A DNA stretch of 64,000 bases from contig CALYLW010000341.1 of assembly GCA_944989445.1 (NCBI GenBank), forward strand, positions 524,246 to 588,245. Direction: 5' to 3'. Below are positions 12,629 through 27,500 of this stretch, in pieces. The notes beneath the pieces were generated by a model, which worked only from the letters and a program-made list of their open reading frames with translations, searched no databases and was not told the DNA's origin. The stretch comes from Ampullaceana balthica (lineage: Eukaryota; Mollusca; Gastropoda; Lymnaeidae). The translations under genes and the position numbers were made by a program. The first letter of the stretch is position 1, and each line of letters opens with the position of its first letter.

Positions 12629-13390
12629 TAGGGCTGTGGAAATTAACTATTAATTTCTCGATTAATCATTAAATTTTTTAAAGATTAAATTATTTTTTAA
12701 CGATTAATCGACCCATCATTTACAAATTATTAGAAGTAAAAAAATATATAAAATAGCGGCCGATAAATAATAACAAATTTCCTGACGATTACACGAACAT
12801 TTTGGTTTTAAACTATTGACTGACGGGAATGTTCAAAATGATGATAAAGTTTGCCTACCATGGTTCTAACACTTCGCCTACTGATCAAACCAAATGAAAA
12901 GCGTATTAAGCTAATGGCAGTAATGGAGTCTGACTCAGAGACAGAAAATGATGACAGCCCTTCCAATGAATTACTGCGGTACAAAATGGAGATGAAAGTT
13001 CCTGAATCCATTAACATTCTACAATGTTGGAAACCTAATGAACACCGATAGCCTATAATTTCATTCCTTGCCAAGACCGTTTTGTGCATACCAGTTACCT
13101 CATTTCCATGTGAATGATTGTTCAGTTCGGCTGGTTATAATGTCAATTAGACCCGCTCATCACTTGAACCAAATAATGTCAACACTCTTGTCTTATTGTA
13201 TAGTTGGTTAAAAGGTGACATATAAAGGAGACATTCCAGTGTTATTTAGATTTTCAACAAGAATGTTTAATAAGTGTTCCTTATGACATCATAAATTTTA
13301 ATTTTTGGCTTTAATCAAAATTAATTATTAATTAATCGTTAATTTTTCAAAAGTTAACTATTAAATTTAAATTAATCGTCAACAGCCCTA
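12629..13390 (+). mobile_element. hAT deletion derivative (copy 1 of 3)
   Basis: Ends TAGGGCTGTGG and ACAGCCCTA are flanked by a perfect 8-bp duplication AAGTTAAT (12,621-12,628 and 13,391-13,398). The interior keeps a fragment coding for the hAT C-terminal dimerisation region (ESDSETEND..., WKPNEHR) on the plus strand. Subterminal repeats of ATTAATCG-type sequence are numerous. Related copies are at 30,379-31,159 (inverted) and 59,824-60,617. Confidence 0.9.
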
Positions 13391-14339
13391 AAGTTAATAC
13401 TAATGTACTAGTAATACTCTGTCCAATTAGAAAGTATATAACATATTGTCACTGATACACTATTTTGAGATTTCATAGACTTTACCTATGTGATTACAGT
13501 CAAATACCAAAGGTGAAATAAACCGAAACAATTATATCTAAGTTTAATCTTGATGAATGTTGAATTTCTTGAAAGAAACCTCCAGATGCTTTCACAATCC
13601 ATGCTGTTTTCTAATGGTGATTTTTTTAAAAATGCTTTGAAAAATTACCTTTCCAATTAAGAAAACCTAAAAAAAGATATCTAAAATAAAATCAATCTGT
13701 AATCGTTATCTTTAGACTTAGGGTAACTTGTGACAAGAAATGATGTAATAAAATATTGGTTATTATCACAAGCAGGTAGTGAAAGACCTTATAACATTTG
13801 ATGACCCCAAGGGAAGAAACGGGCTATGTGACATTTTTGAATTTTTTTTGTTATCCCCTGTATCCGATAGAGGATCAATAATAGAATGTTCTGAATGAGG
13901 TTTTATGAAAAAAATCATATATCTGACCCTATTAAACATTCAAATCTATGTATTTAGTTAATTTATTAGAAATCTGTATAATTTTGAACTTTAAAACTTG
14001 AATATCTGAAACCTACAAAAATATGACATAGCCCTTTCTTCCCTTGAGCTCTTCATGTGGAACAAATGTTTCTTTCACAAAAATCTGTAGAGTCAAAATC
14101 AAAGTTAATTTTCATACAAAGAAGACTCCAGCTGATAAAAATAAATTGACTGTATGCAAATGAATGTAAATAACTTTCTTTAGTTGACTTTGGTTTGCAT
14201 TAACATCTCAGACTTTGTTACTTTGGTTCTGTACATACCCTTTATATACAGATGAGGTAGTGACTTTTAACAAATGGCAGAATCAAACCAGGTGCTTGGT
14301 CAGCTACACACTTACACAACTTCAAATATGCAGTCTGTG

Positions 14340-14661
14340 TTACTCTGAGCTCATATTTTCTGAATCATTTTCAAAAGGCTGGTCAAGTAAAGCATAAATT
14401 TCTGTGTCCTTTCTTAATGGACTTAAATTAGATTGCAAAAAAGCTTGATCACTTGGGCTTAAAATATCTGGCAGTAAATCATCCCTTCTTAAACACTGTA
14501 GATCATGTGGCACATCATTTGATTCATCATTAGATGGGTAACATGAGTCTGAAGATCTTGGCATTTTTGTTGGAGTTGGTTGAGCCTCATCATCATTCAA
14601 CATTGATTCAGCAGTTGGTGGTGTCTCAATAATGATCTGAGAGTTCGTTGATTGTTCGTAG
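14340..14661 (-). CDS. STAT-like exon 18 (terminal exon, transactivation tail)
   Basis: Acceptor TCTTTCCAG at the high end; the reading frame ends at a TAA at 14,340-14,342. It encodes about 107 residues, mostly acidic, Ser- and Pro-rich, without a fold signal, as expected for a STAT C-terminal activation region. A minus-strand AATAAA lies about 370 bp downstream, near 13,965. Confidence 0.75.
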
Positions 14662-17600
14662 CTGGAAAGATATCAAAAGAGATAATAAAATAAAAATTCA
14701 TATGTAATTTGAATATTCAACAGGTGGACATTAGGATTGAGAAAATGAAGGCTAATGTGGGTCATGGTGAGGACTGGTCACTGTTGGGTGTTAGAGATGG
14801 TGATGGTCACAGCTTATTACTTAGGCCTTTTACTCATTTTGGGGTAGGGCTTCTTGAAGAGTGTTTCATTCATCTTGGCCCCTATGATTTTCTTTTCTGT
14901 TGGTTGCAGGTGTATTCCAGTTATTGAATTCTGAATGTTAATTGTACAAGAAACTCTATGAATTCTTTGACCTTTTTCTCTCAATTCCTCTTTGGGCTTC
15001 ACTCATGATATGTTCTGTCCAGTAGTGTTACCTGTAGGTTTATGGAGAGAGTTCCTCTTCCAACCTCATATTTTCCATCTGCCATCTTCAGCTACAGGTT
15101 CGTGGTATATCCACTGCTGTAAGTCTTTCTTGGTGATGATTTAGGGAATTTTTAGATCAGGATTTTTTAAAGCAAACTTTTGTGCCCTAGTCATAATTGG
15201 TCTTAATGGATCATTATCATTCCGGTTGATCATAATCAGAGTCATTCGTAATTACCGTTGATCATAATCAGAGTCATTCGTAATTACCATTGATTATAAT
15301 CAGGATCAGTCTAATTGCATTCATTCATAGTTTTTGTAGGTCATAGTGATTTTTAAATAATTTTTTGGATAATGCAAATTATGAGTCAACGTTGGAGAAT
15401 GTTAATGTCAGGATAAGTCAATGCTGGTATTTGTCTATTTTGGGCTAAGTCAATATTGGGATTAGTCTGTATAAAGGGTTCAGTCAATATTAGGATTAGT
15501 CTGTATAAAGGGTTCAGTCAATATTGGGATTAGTCTGTATAAAGGGTTCAGTCAATATTAGGATTAGTCTGTATAAAGGGTTCAGTCAATATTGGGATTA
15601 GTCTGTATAAAGGGTTCAGTCAATATTGGGATTAGTCTGTATAAAGGGTTCAGTCAATATTGGGATTAGTCTGTATAAAGGGTTCAGTCAATATTGGGAT
15701 TAGTCTGTATAAAGGGTTCAGTCAATATTGGGATTAGTCTGTATAAAGGGTTCAGTCAATATTGTGATTAGTCTGTATAAAGGGTTCAGTCAATATTGGG
15801 ATTAGTCTGTATAAAGGGTTCAGTCATTGCTATGGTTAGTAATGACAGGTTTAGTTGAAAGTTAGGATTAATTATTATTGGCTTAAGTTTTAAGCCTTGC
15901 CCTTAACTTTAAAATGTTCAAATCAAGATCTCAAATTTATTTCTGTTCTTTCTGAATCTTTGTTAATGAAAGAATAGTATAACTCAAACAAAATAAATTA
16001 AATACAAGAGAGCGTAAACAAAGTTGACACTCTTCAGTTGTTTTCAAAATAACGACCAAAATGTGTTTTTGTTTTTTGTCAATCTTGTCACTGCTAGACA
16101 ATAAGTTTAAGAAATTGAAAAAAAATTTAAATATATTTAAAAATGTTAATAGGGTTAAAATTAAATTTGACAAAATGATAATTCTAAAAATGATTGTGTT
16201 CAATTTAGGAATTCTTATGCAATTACTCACTTATGAATTTGTATCACTTTCTTCTCTGATGACTTTGTGCAGTATCCATTTTCATTAATACTCTCCTGAT
16301 CTAAAGAAGAATTATAATTTCTCAGGGCTCAACAAACAAATGTTTAGAGTTTAGATCAACAAATAAATGTTTAGATCAACAGCGCTCAAAGTGAGGGCAA
16401 TGAAAGTCTTTAAAAATGTGTTGGTGGTGGGGGGCAGCACTAAGAATAGTTTTTTTCTTTTTTAAAACTAGTACAAGAAATAAAGAAGATAAAATTTAGA
16501 AATGGAAAGCAGATGTCACTGTTGATTTACTGCTGTTACCCAGAGATGAAATGTTAGAAGAGAAGAGTTCATAATAGAAGTATACAGGGATAGCATAAAA
16601 ACTAAACGAGCGAACTTTAACATATTATTATATTTTTCTTCAGTTTGCTTTAACTATTACATGTATTATTAAAATTTAGAAGGTCCCTGAAACGGATACT
16701 TTTACTTTGTCATATGTTAGGATGTAATGCAATTTTTCAAGGAAAAAGAATATCTTCATGGAGAATTCTGATGAAAATGACAGATTAGCCTCAATAACAA
16801 ATTACACACATGGTTCGCTGATGATTTAATGAAACAAAGTGTTTTATGTCTTGGTTAACATTTTCAGGTAATTTAAGATTGTTGCAGTGAATTAGTGAGT
16901 TACCCTATCTTATCTAATCTGTTACAGATACTCCTTTTATACAGAGGATTATTGCGTCCTACACTTTTTTGGATTGTGTCTAGTCCTGCATTCTTATTAT
17001 AGTTTTAAATGTTGATAAAGTGTTGGTTTTCCTGGTTACTTTAGGCAACCCATTCCACGTCTAAATTCCAGACGGGAAGAATGAGAAGTTGTATGTGTTT
17101 GTTCTTGCATAAGAAAAAGTGTTTTATCCCTATGTCTATCTGAGGGTTCACCGACAAAACGGCCCCGGACAAAACGGCCCCAGACTAATAGATGGACTAA
17201 AAGTAAAATGTCCAATCAAATATTAAATTCGTATTTTTACTCACCTATTCAGTGTCAGGTTTTTGCTAATAATAAACAATAATAATGACATCACAATAGT
17301 AAATTTAATAGCCTTTACGGGAAATGGTACCAATCGCGGCTGTTTGTTGACAAGAAACAATATAATAACTTCACAAGATATAATTTAACAATTTTACCAC
17401 TTTATTTAAGGGTGAAAAAGTTGACAAAAGCTTAAAATGAAAAAAAATTAAAGTTTTTGTTGAAAAATGTTAACAATTTGTCTGGTGCCGTTTTGACCGG
17501 GGCCGTTATGTCGGGGGCCGTTTTGACGGGTCACCCTATCTGAGAGTTGTATTAAGTTATTTTTGTGTTGTATTTCCAAGTTAGAATTAATTGCCTTATG

Positions 17601-18433
17601 TATTATGTAACACTCATTGATAATCTTTTTGAAGGTAGTTTTTACAGATATGTTTGATAAGCTTGAATAATAGAATATTATTAAATACAAGAATTAAAAG
17701 AGTTTATTCTTAGCATTCTCTCTTGTTTTACTCAAAACACAAACATTTTAAAAACGTTGATATGATTCAGTGTAACACTTGTAATAATGGAGGAAACTTT
17801 TGCGCTAAATTACCCTGCTACTGCATTGTTGAATCTCAACAACTAGAGATCCAAATTTACATTGAATTGGATTTCAATTACTTTAGGAATCAATTTATTT
17901 TGTAAATTAAAATGTACTTGTTTTTAACTTATCTTGTAAATAAATATGTGCTTGTAACATTTTTTATTATGATTAAATTTTTGTCTTTAATAAAAGGAGG
18001 CCCATCAAAACCTATTATGGATCCATGAAGTAGAAAGACAAATTTTGTGTGGTGTGTGTTGACATTGATTTTTAAAAAAGTCATGTAAATCATTTGGTTT
18101 AAATGAAGATATCGACTAATTTTAACTTGTGTAACATAAACATCTTATAAAATAATATTCTCATATCTTAATTCCTCTTCCTTTAATGTGTTTAAAGAAG
18201 AACTTTGAATCACTCATAATAATTATATTTCCTGCAGTGAGGTGTGGTTGTTGCCTTGTAATAATTGATGTATGGAGCAAAATAGAAATAATCCCATATA
18301 TATAATTATTTCTCTTATTAAATAAACATTTCTAAAAGTATCCTCAGAACAAGTCCATATAAATACCACTTCAGAGTTTTTCAACTTTATCAATATTATT
18401 CATTCAACCCCAAGCCATTTTACTGCGTTTAAA

Positions 18434-18512
<79 letters not shown>

Positions 18513-21500
18513 TTAAAAAAATTCTTTGTTACACATCTACTCTACTCTAGTTTATATTTTGCAGTTATATTGAACAAGAACATGTAGCTATAAAAATGAA
18601 ATGTTTAATAGAAATTCAGTTCAGGTGAAAATAAAAAGGTACAAACCTGGATAGCACATTTTTATGTGATCAAATGAAATATTCTGTGGATAAATGATTG
18701 TCTTAACTAACGGATCCCTATCAGGTAGAGTCAGATAAGATATCTCTCTCACAAGACTGTTTTCATCCTCACTCTCAATAATATGATGGGAGAATGAATC
18801 TTTACCACCTGTATGTAGTTGAAAATACCAGTATTAAGTACTGTCGAACTGTACTTATATATAGTCTATAATAAACTCCTAACACTATCCAATTTAATGT
18901 TAATTATCTGGAGTCTAAAACATAAAGATAGGAAATATAAGGACATCACAACCCAACTTTTCTTGCCGCCTCTCATCATTATTTATTCCATTTATTTTCT
19001 AGCTCCCATAAATTCGTGAAATTTTTGATTTTGAGTAATTTATAAATATTACACATTACAAATAATTATTTTACTTTCTATAAAAAACATTAAAGTGAAA
19101 ATTGGTGCATTATAAAGAACATAATAAAGTAAAATTAATAAATAATCTTTATAATTGACTAATAAAGAGTATTTTTAAAAAGTATTTCATATCTTTACAA
19201 AAAATAAGTGCTGAATCAAAATTAAAAAAAAGAAATCAAATATTGAAGAAAAAAACATCTCTAATTTAAATATCAATGATGGCTAAGTAATTTATTTCAG
19301 TAGGTCTGGAAGTAACACATTTTACCCAACAGAATATTGAAATATTTTTTTTTGCCTTGATAAACACAAATGGTAAATAAATCAGCAATATGAATCAACC
19401 AAAAAGAATGCAGTCATATAATATTTGAGACACTTATTAAATAACAGATTCTAATCATATCTTGGCGTTTAGACTAGACAGACACACAAACTACACTTTT
19501 ATTAAATATACATTTGCTACTAACCATTTGCCCCTGAAACCACATGAACAACAATTTTAGCACTTGGTCGGCAGGACTTTGTATAGCATACATGATTGTG
19601 TGAGATCCTTAAAATAGCACTTCCAATAGGTTTTCCTTCCAACTCTAACAAGACAGCTTCAAATGATAAAAAACTTGGAATGAACCTAAGAGAGAAAAAA
19701 AATGACAACCAACATTTGCAATACCCACAATAAATATCTGAAATAATGACAACCAAAGTTTAACATGATGACAACTAAAATTTTAATTATAACAAATTAA
19801 ATCTTGAAATATGACACCCACCCAAAAAAAAATGATTAAATAAAATTTCAATAGATTACAACATAGGATCCGAAAAACGAACATAATTTTTTTTACATTT
19901 TCATTCCTACCTTGACTTGTCTTCATTTTCACTTTTCAGGATTAAAAGTTTTTTAAATTTTTCAGCAGTGTTGCAAGCAGCAACAAACCAGGTATAGAAT
20001 GATATGTCAAGGTCGTCTTTTTTACTTTTTTCTTTGCCTCGTTTCTGGTGTGGCATCTTCTTTTGTATAAAATTATGCATCTTAACATAACTGCCTTCCT
20101 TGGTGAATGCTGAAAAATTAAGTAAAAAATGAGGAATGACAAGTTAAAATATTGCTCACCTAAGCACTGTTTAAGAGCTGAGTTTTAAAAATATTATTCA
20201 AGGTGTTGTGATAAATGAATGCTTTGTTTCTATTTAAGGGCAGGTTTTCCTTCTTAAAGTTAAACATTTAAAAATCTGATTAAATTTATTTATAATGTTG
20301 GATTGAAACAAAAAAAGCAGATGTAGGGCATTCATTTATTAGTATATTATTTGGATAAAATGGTGATGTAGTCTCTTCTGTAGTGTTCACTGTTCTCCTG
20401 GTGGTTGGTGTCCACCAGGAGAACAGTGAACACTACAGAAGAGACTACATCACCATTTTTTTATCGATATATATATATGGTGATGTAGTCTCTTCTGTAG
20501 TGTTCACTGTTCTCCTGGTGGTTGGTGTTAAACTATTTTGAGAATCAATATTAAAATAAGAAAAGTTGTTATTGCATGATAAAAAGTGTTGTGCCCAAAT
20601 GTTCATCACAAGCCAATTTAGTTTAAGGTTTGGACATTTTTAAACTTTATTTTCCCAGTAACCTATAATTGAAGAAATAACGCTTAAATAATCTCAAGTA
20701 TACTTATGTAAATACCTCACATATATATTCTAATGAAAGCCAACCCTCCACTCCTATAGGAATTTAAAAGTAGAAATGTTCAAACTACAAACATATGATT
20801 TTTAATAATCACATGTTCTGTGATGTTCTCTATGGCATATTTACATGTTACAGTTTGGATCAAAATAGTTTATGAAAAATTAATTAAGAATACTTACAGA
20901 GAATCATTTTTTGTAAAGTTTTTATATGCTCGCTGGTGAAGCCATGGGGGTCAATAACTTCATACTTTACTTGTAGCAGTGATAACACTTTTTCAATTTC
21001 CATATCTTTCAGACACTTGTATGGAGTTTCATACTACCATAAATTTATGAACAAAATATTAACTTTCTTGAAGATCATTTAGAAACGTTAACAAATAATA
21101 ATAAAACTGTCTTAAAAATAATGGTTAGGCCATTAAAACACTTAAAAAATGTTTACATTTCATTTTTGTTTTTTATGATGTTATTGAAAGGGAACTGCAT
21201 CTCTTTTATTCCCAAATAAATATTAAAGTCTTAGAAAACAATGAAGAATCGAGGATTGAAACTCAATTTTTTTAAACCTTGATTATTTAGACAACACCCC
21301 CCATGTCTATTATTTTTTTAATGAGAAATTCACTTTTTTTCGTGCTTCAGCACTTGAGGGATCATGATACTTTCACAGCTTATTTTATTTGCCATGATCA
21401 CCCACATGATTTAAAACAGCTGATTATTATTTCCCCCAACATACATAGTATCCATATTTAAAAAGAGTTGTATTTTTCCCCACTTTGTCAAGATCGAGGA

Positions 21501-24500
21501 AAACATTGATTGTGATTGATTCGACTTGTAAATCCTTAATGTGAGAAGGTCAACCTGCAGTTTACCTCAGTGACTTATGCAAATGTAGAATTTATCTGAT
21601 TTCCTTTAATATATATCAACTAGAAATGACCCGCGGCATAGCATACACCGCCAGACTTGTTCATAGATAGTGCAAAGAAAGGGGGGAAAGAACTGACACA
21701 AACTACAGGATGAAGAAATCAAAATATCTTTAAAACATCGTGAGTGAACATCCTGGGGGAACCGCCGATGAATTGTTGGTCTCGAGACATGCGCACTGCT
21801 GTTAGCTGCCTGCCCCCACCATTCACCACCCTAGCTAGCCAGCCATAAACTGTGAGTCGTCATGCTTATTTGCACTCGGCTTGTGCTTGTTCTGGTGAAT
21901 TATACATAAAGATACTTTAATTTAAATTTTATTGGTTTAATCATGTTGATGTATGTTAAATAAAGGCGGCTGGGCAATGGGTGGATCCCTTATAGCCGAG
22001 GCCTGTGAACGCTGCATCACTTGCCAACAGACTGGAATGGTCTGTTGACGCATTAATCTTCTGTATAGAAGGAGCGTCTGTATAGATAAGACAATCCTGT
22101 GAATCGCTAATCATTAGTTCACATTTACATACATCACAAGTTTATCAGCTGCACACACAGTAGGAATTTTGAGTTGTTGTTTTTTTACCAGAACTTATTT
22201 CATGTTAATTATGGTGAATGGATTTTTAAATATATACGTATTATTTATCTTATCTTATCTATACAGACGCTCCTTCTATGCAGAAGATAGTTGCGTCCAC
22301 AGACCATGACAGATGATCTGTTGGCAAGTGATGCAGCGTTCACAGGCCACGGCTTTGTGGGTTCCACGCATTACCCAGCCGCCTAACTACATGTAGTGTT
22401 CGTTACCCATTCGGAGCGGGGTGACTCAGGGATTCCCTAGGCCCCGGGAACAAACCCTTGCCTTCACACGGACTCGAACCCGTGACCATCGGTACGACAG
22501 TCCAGTGCGCTGCCACTCGACCACCGCGTCCCTATTTATGAACCCACTCTGACCACACACACCACTGTTTAAATATTTGTTATTTATCAACCCACTCTGA
22601 CCACACACACCACTGTTTAAATATTTGTTATTTATCAACCCACTCTGACCACATACACCACTGTTTAAATCGTAAAGCAGGAAAATACTTTCCACAATGT
22701 ACTTTTTGATCTCCATTTACATCACAACTCTGTGAGCAGGGCAATAGACTTTAAGTCTATTTTAACTGGGACAAGTTGTTTACATTCAAGAACAATGAAG
22801 TATACACCAGATGCTGACCAGAACAATGAAGAATACAACAGATACTGACCAGAACAATGAAGAATACAACAGATACTGACCAGAACAATGAAGAATACAA
22901 CAGATACTGACCAGAAAAATGAAGAATACACAGATACTGACCAGAACAATGAAGAATACAACAGATACTGACCAGAACAATGAAGAATACAACAGATACT
23001 GACCAGAACAATGAAGTATACACCAGATACTGACCAGAACAATGAAAGAATACACCAGATACTGACCAGATCCTCTTTAGCCCAACAGTACCAGTCTACA
23101 GCTCCAGTGTAAGGCCACAGTTGTGGGTTGCCAGTCCTGACAGTGAAAGGAAGGGAACAACACTGCAGAGAAAAGAAGGTAACATATTAATAGTTTTACG
23201 AATTGTTTAGAATTATATAACTTTTATAATTATACAAAAGCTGAACACTGTAATCACTGCAATGGTAAAATGCATGCAATGCATTATCTTATCTTATCTA
23301 TGCAGAAGATAGTTGCGTCCACAGACCATGACAGATGATCTGTTGGCAAGTGATGCAGCATTCACAGGCCACGGCTTTGTGGGTTCCACGCATTACCCAG
23401 CCGCCTAACACTATGTAGTGTTAAGTACCCATTTGGAGCGGGGTGACTCAGGGACGCCCTAAGCCCCGGGAACAAACCCTTGCCTTCACACGGATTCGAA
23501 CCCGTGACCATCGGTACGACAGTCCAGTGCGCTGCCACTCGACCACCGCGTCCGCATTAATGGCCAGCTCTTTAAAAGTCTTTAAACCTAATTTTATAAT
23601 AAAATTAGAAGTCATTAGATTTACTTGTAAGTATTAGAAAATATATTATTGTTACAGCAGATCATAACAAGGACATTTTCCTGGCATTGATGATTTTCAG
23701 CTAAATAAATAAAATTTAGACTTTGTAACAGTTAGAGCTAACAAAAAAGAGAAATAAAATATATACAGTGGGACCCGCTTAAATCGACGGCCTCGGGGTA
23801 TGAAAAATGGCGCAGAGATAACCGATAACCGAGTTAAACGAAAACCAATATGGCGGCAAAATATTAACATGCGCTTGAAATTTCTTTATAATTATATACA
23901 TGATGTGCGTTAATTAGTGATGGGACGATTAATCAGAATCGTATCGGAATATCGAGACCCTAATATTTCTTCACTCTTTCCTAAGGTTAAGACCGTTCAT
24001 TTTTAAGGACCATTTAAATATAACCCAGGGTTCCCACTCAGTCGGGAATTCTTAAAATAATTTTCCCGGTCTTGAAAGTCGGGAAATAGTCGGGAAAAGT
24101 TATGACTAGTCGGGAATTTATATATATATATTTTTTTTTGCCGAAGTAAATGACTTTGATTACGTCTCTGTGGTCATGTTTTGATTCCATTTAATAAAAA
24201 AAAAGTTACCAGTTTATAATTGTCTGCGCATGCGTTAAAGGTCAAATTTTTCACCTCGCCTCGTCCCATGGCGCGTCTTTGCAATGCCCGTCAAATCGGC
24301 GAATTTAAAAAAACAAAAACATATCAATGTGGTATTTTTAAGTTTAATGCTTTTGACATGCAGGATATCTGTCACTATGAGACCGCACTTGAATTTCCTC
24401 TGTCAATCAAATTATACGTTTAACTTGTAATATAAATAATAGTAACAAATGCGGCCTTGACCTTATCGGAATTTGACCTACAACAGTGATGACGTGTATA

Positions 24501-27500
24501 TTATATATATACTGGAATATTAAGAAAATGATTTGATTTCACCGTCACGCGCGTGTTAGTCACAGTCACGTATCGTACTGGTAACAAAGCAACAAACTTT
24601 TAAAAGAATATTAATAATTTTTTATTTAATTACATGTATATAAAAACCACCGTCCTCGATACAAACCTTTATTTTCTTTTCTAAAGATATTCGTTTATCT
24701 TAAAAAATAAAATGATTAATGCATCAGAAAATGAATTAAGTTTAATAATAATATAACATGTACAGCGAAATAATGACGGATTAAAGACCACTAACGTGAT
24801 TTTCGAGTACCTCTGGTGAATATATACTCAAACTAATTCAAAGACACGGAATCAAATTGAAAGTAAAAACATCCGGTAATTTTTATTGAAATCTCGTAGA
24901 ATCACACAATAGCCGGAAGTCTCGAAGAAAGCGAGATGTCAACACTGTTTTGAACTAAAAATGCCAAAGTACATTGCTAGGCGAACAGACGGGGATCTAG
25001 CTAACCGAAGTTAAGTTGCAAATTTGGCACTTTTTTGTGCTCGAAATATTAGGGCTCGGAATTAACCGATGAAAAAATGCAAAGACAAAGAGAGAATTTG
25101 GCGGTTCCAAAAGAAACGTGGACTTAATAGAGCTGACGAGTTAACCGGGCTCGAGTTAAGTGGGCCCAACTGTATATGAATAAATTGTTCCCCCTTGGTC
25201 AATTAACAAACGATGAACTGCATTTTAACTTTTACTAAAATAATAGACTTATACTTCAAGAATTGTAGGTTTTTTATTAATGATAAAGAAGTAGATCTAT
25301 AAGAACAAAACTCAATATTCACTTTAAAAACTGTCGGCTAATGACAAAAAATGTAAAACTTTACAAAAAAGTGTGAAATGGCCGTCAAAATAAACCACCC
25401 CTGCAAAAATTGAATCTGTGACTTTCACACCAAGACTAAAAAAATGAAAACAGGAATTTCACACAGGACAAAAAATGAAACTGGGACTTTAACATTTAGA
25501 CAGGCACTTGCTAAGGTGTAAATCAAAACAGCAAAACACACAATCATGACATAAAAATTTACTACAGACCAAGAATAAATTAAATGCCTTAATTTTGTTT
25601 AAAACATTATGTTTTTATGGTGGTTTTTACATAATACCATCATAAACTATTTATCAATGAGCATATTTAACTATCTATTTATCTGGAGTATGTCTTATCT
25701 ACAAATTTTTGTTGTGTACAATTGTTATGTTACCTCCACTTCCTTGGTGACAGGCGTTTTAAATTTAATTTTGCACAAGATTCTATTGAAGTGATCAAAG
25801 CTGTCATCGGAGGTTCGCTTAGTACTTCTTTTGTAGCTTTCCAGTTCCACAGTAGCAGAGATAAGGACTCCAAACTCAGTAGAAACCCTGGTCTCATCAA
25901 TGACTCTCAAATCTTCTTTGGAATTCTTTTTTTTTAAAATACAGACACATTTTATTAAAAATACGTATATTTAATCATATCAATGTGGATAGAATAAAAT
26001 ATTAATATTTGTATTATATGAGGCATGTATTTCATAAAATATTAAATCATGGAAATATTTTGTTTCACAAATGCCTTGCAGCATTTATATATGCTTCCAG
26101 TGATTATAAACGAGAAAATAAGCTGTCCCTAAAATTTCCTTATTAGAAATTAATATGCAGGTTTCCATACCTATGTTGATGGTGCTAATATCAATGCTAT
26201 GGATAAATGTTCTAGAATCAATACCTTGGATGATGGTGCTAGAATCAATACCTTGGATGATGGTGCTAGAATCAATACCTTGGATGATGGTGCTAGAATC
26301 AATACCTTGGATGATGGTGCTAGAATCAATACCTTGGATGATGGTGCTAGAATCAATACCTTGGATGATGGTGCTAGCCATTAAATTATGGTGCTGGTAT
26401 TGATACTATTGATGTAGCACCATATATTTCTGTACTAAATGTAGCCGAGTGGTGGTGCTGAACTACACAATTAATAAACAAATAATTGAATGAAAGAATG
26501 CAGGCTGTGAGTTGAGAGGACTATAGCTCGTATAATATTTATTTGAATATTTTCTAAGGTTGACACAGTAACTGACGTCTAAGTATTTGAACACGGGAAA
26601 CACAGTGTACAGTTCTACTACAGCCTATGTTCTACTACTGTCCCTGCAAATGCTAGCTAAGCACTGATCTCTGATATCGTTCTCCCATGTTGTTCTTCCC
26701 AAACACTCTAAACTTTCACCTAATATCCTCGGTTTCCCTCGAGGTGTCAAAGTTTAATCTATTGTCCTTCGACCCTTAATTTTCATCCCACGAATTCTTT
26801 CCCGGGTTTATCTGTGACTTTCACAATGATAAATAACCATATTGTCTTCCTTACAACCAACGCCCATTAATAGCTGACCCATCGACCAGACGTAAGGTTT
26901 TAGGTGTGTTCCTCATGTTCCGTGGTCCATTCAGAGTTCATTGATACAATTGTGTAGCCGCGGGGCGTGAGTGCATAGGAGTTTTCCCACGTCCTACATC
27001 CGACTCAGAATTCATTGATAAGATTTATGCCCATCTGACCACCCAACATCGTTGTGGCCGCAACTGAGCGTTAAGTCGAGCATGTGACTTTCCTTACAAG
27101 CAACAATGATATATATAAACGCCAATTAATAGCTCACCCCTCGACCAGATGTGTGGTTTAAGCATGTTCCGTGGTCCATTCAGATTCCATTGATACAAAG
27201 GCATGTCCCACGTCCGCATTGATAGATTTATGAGCCTCTAACCACCCAACATCGGCGTGGGCTTACTGTAACATGCGAAGCTATAGTGCATCTTATTTAC
27301 CGAAGGCACCCTATGCCCTATACTATAATTCTGAACACACTGCCACATAAATATATTTGGAAAGTTTCAAGCCCAGTAAGTTATATTTCCTTACCTTTTC
27401 ACAATTTTTTTCTAGAATATAGTGCCAGGAGATATTATCCACCACATCTTTAGAAACATTAAAGAATCTGGGGGAGGGGGGGAGCATTGAATGAGATCTT

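Noticed and set aside
22430..22531. Possible tRNA gene (A and B boxes)
   Set aside because: The tRNA-like part is the head of a SINE that recurs at 23.5 kb with the same non-tRNA body and tail.
22722..23055. Three overlapping minus-strand frames rich in FWSVS and CILHCSGQ
   Set aside because: Translation of the 31-bp minisatellite and donor copies.
26085..26403. Frames of repeated TIIQGIDSS and similar
   Set aside because: 27-bp repeat translated on both strands; no coding evidence.
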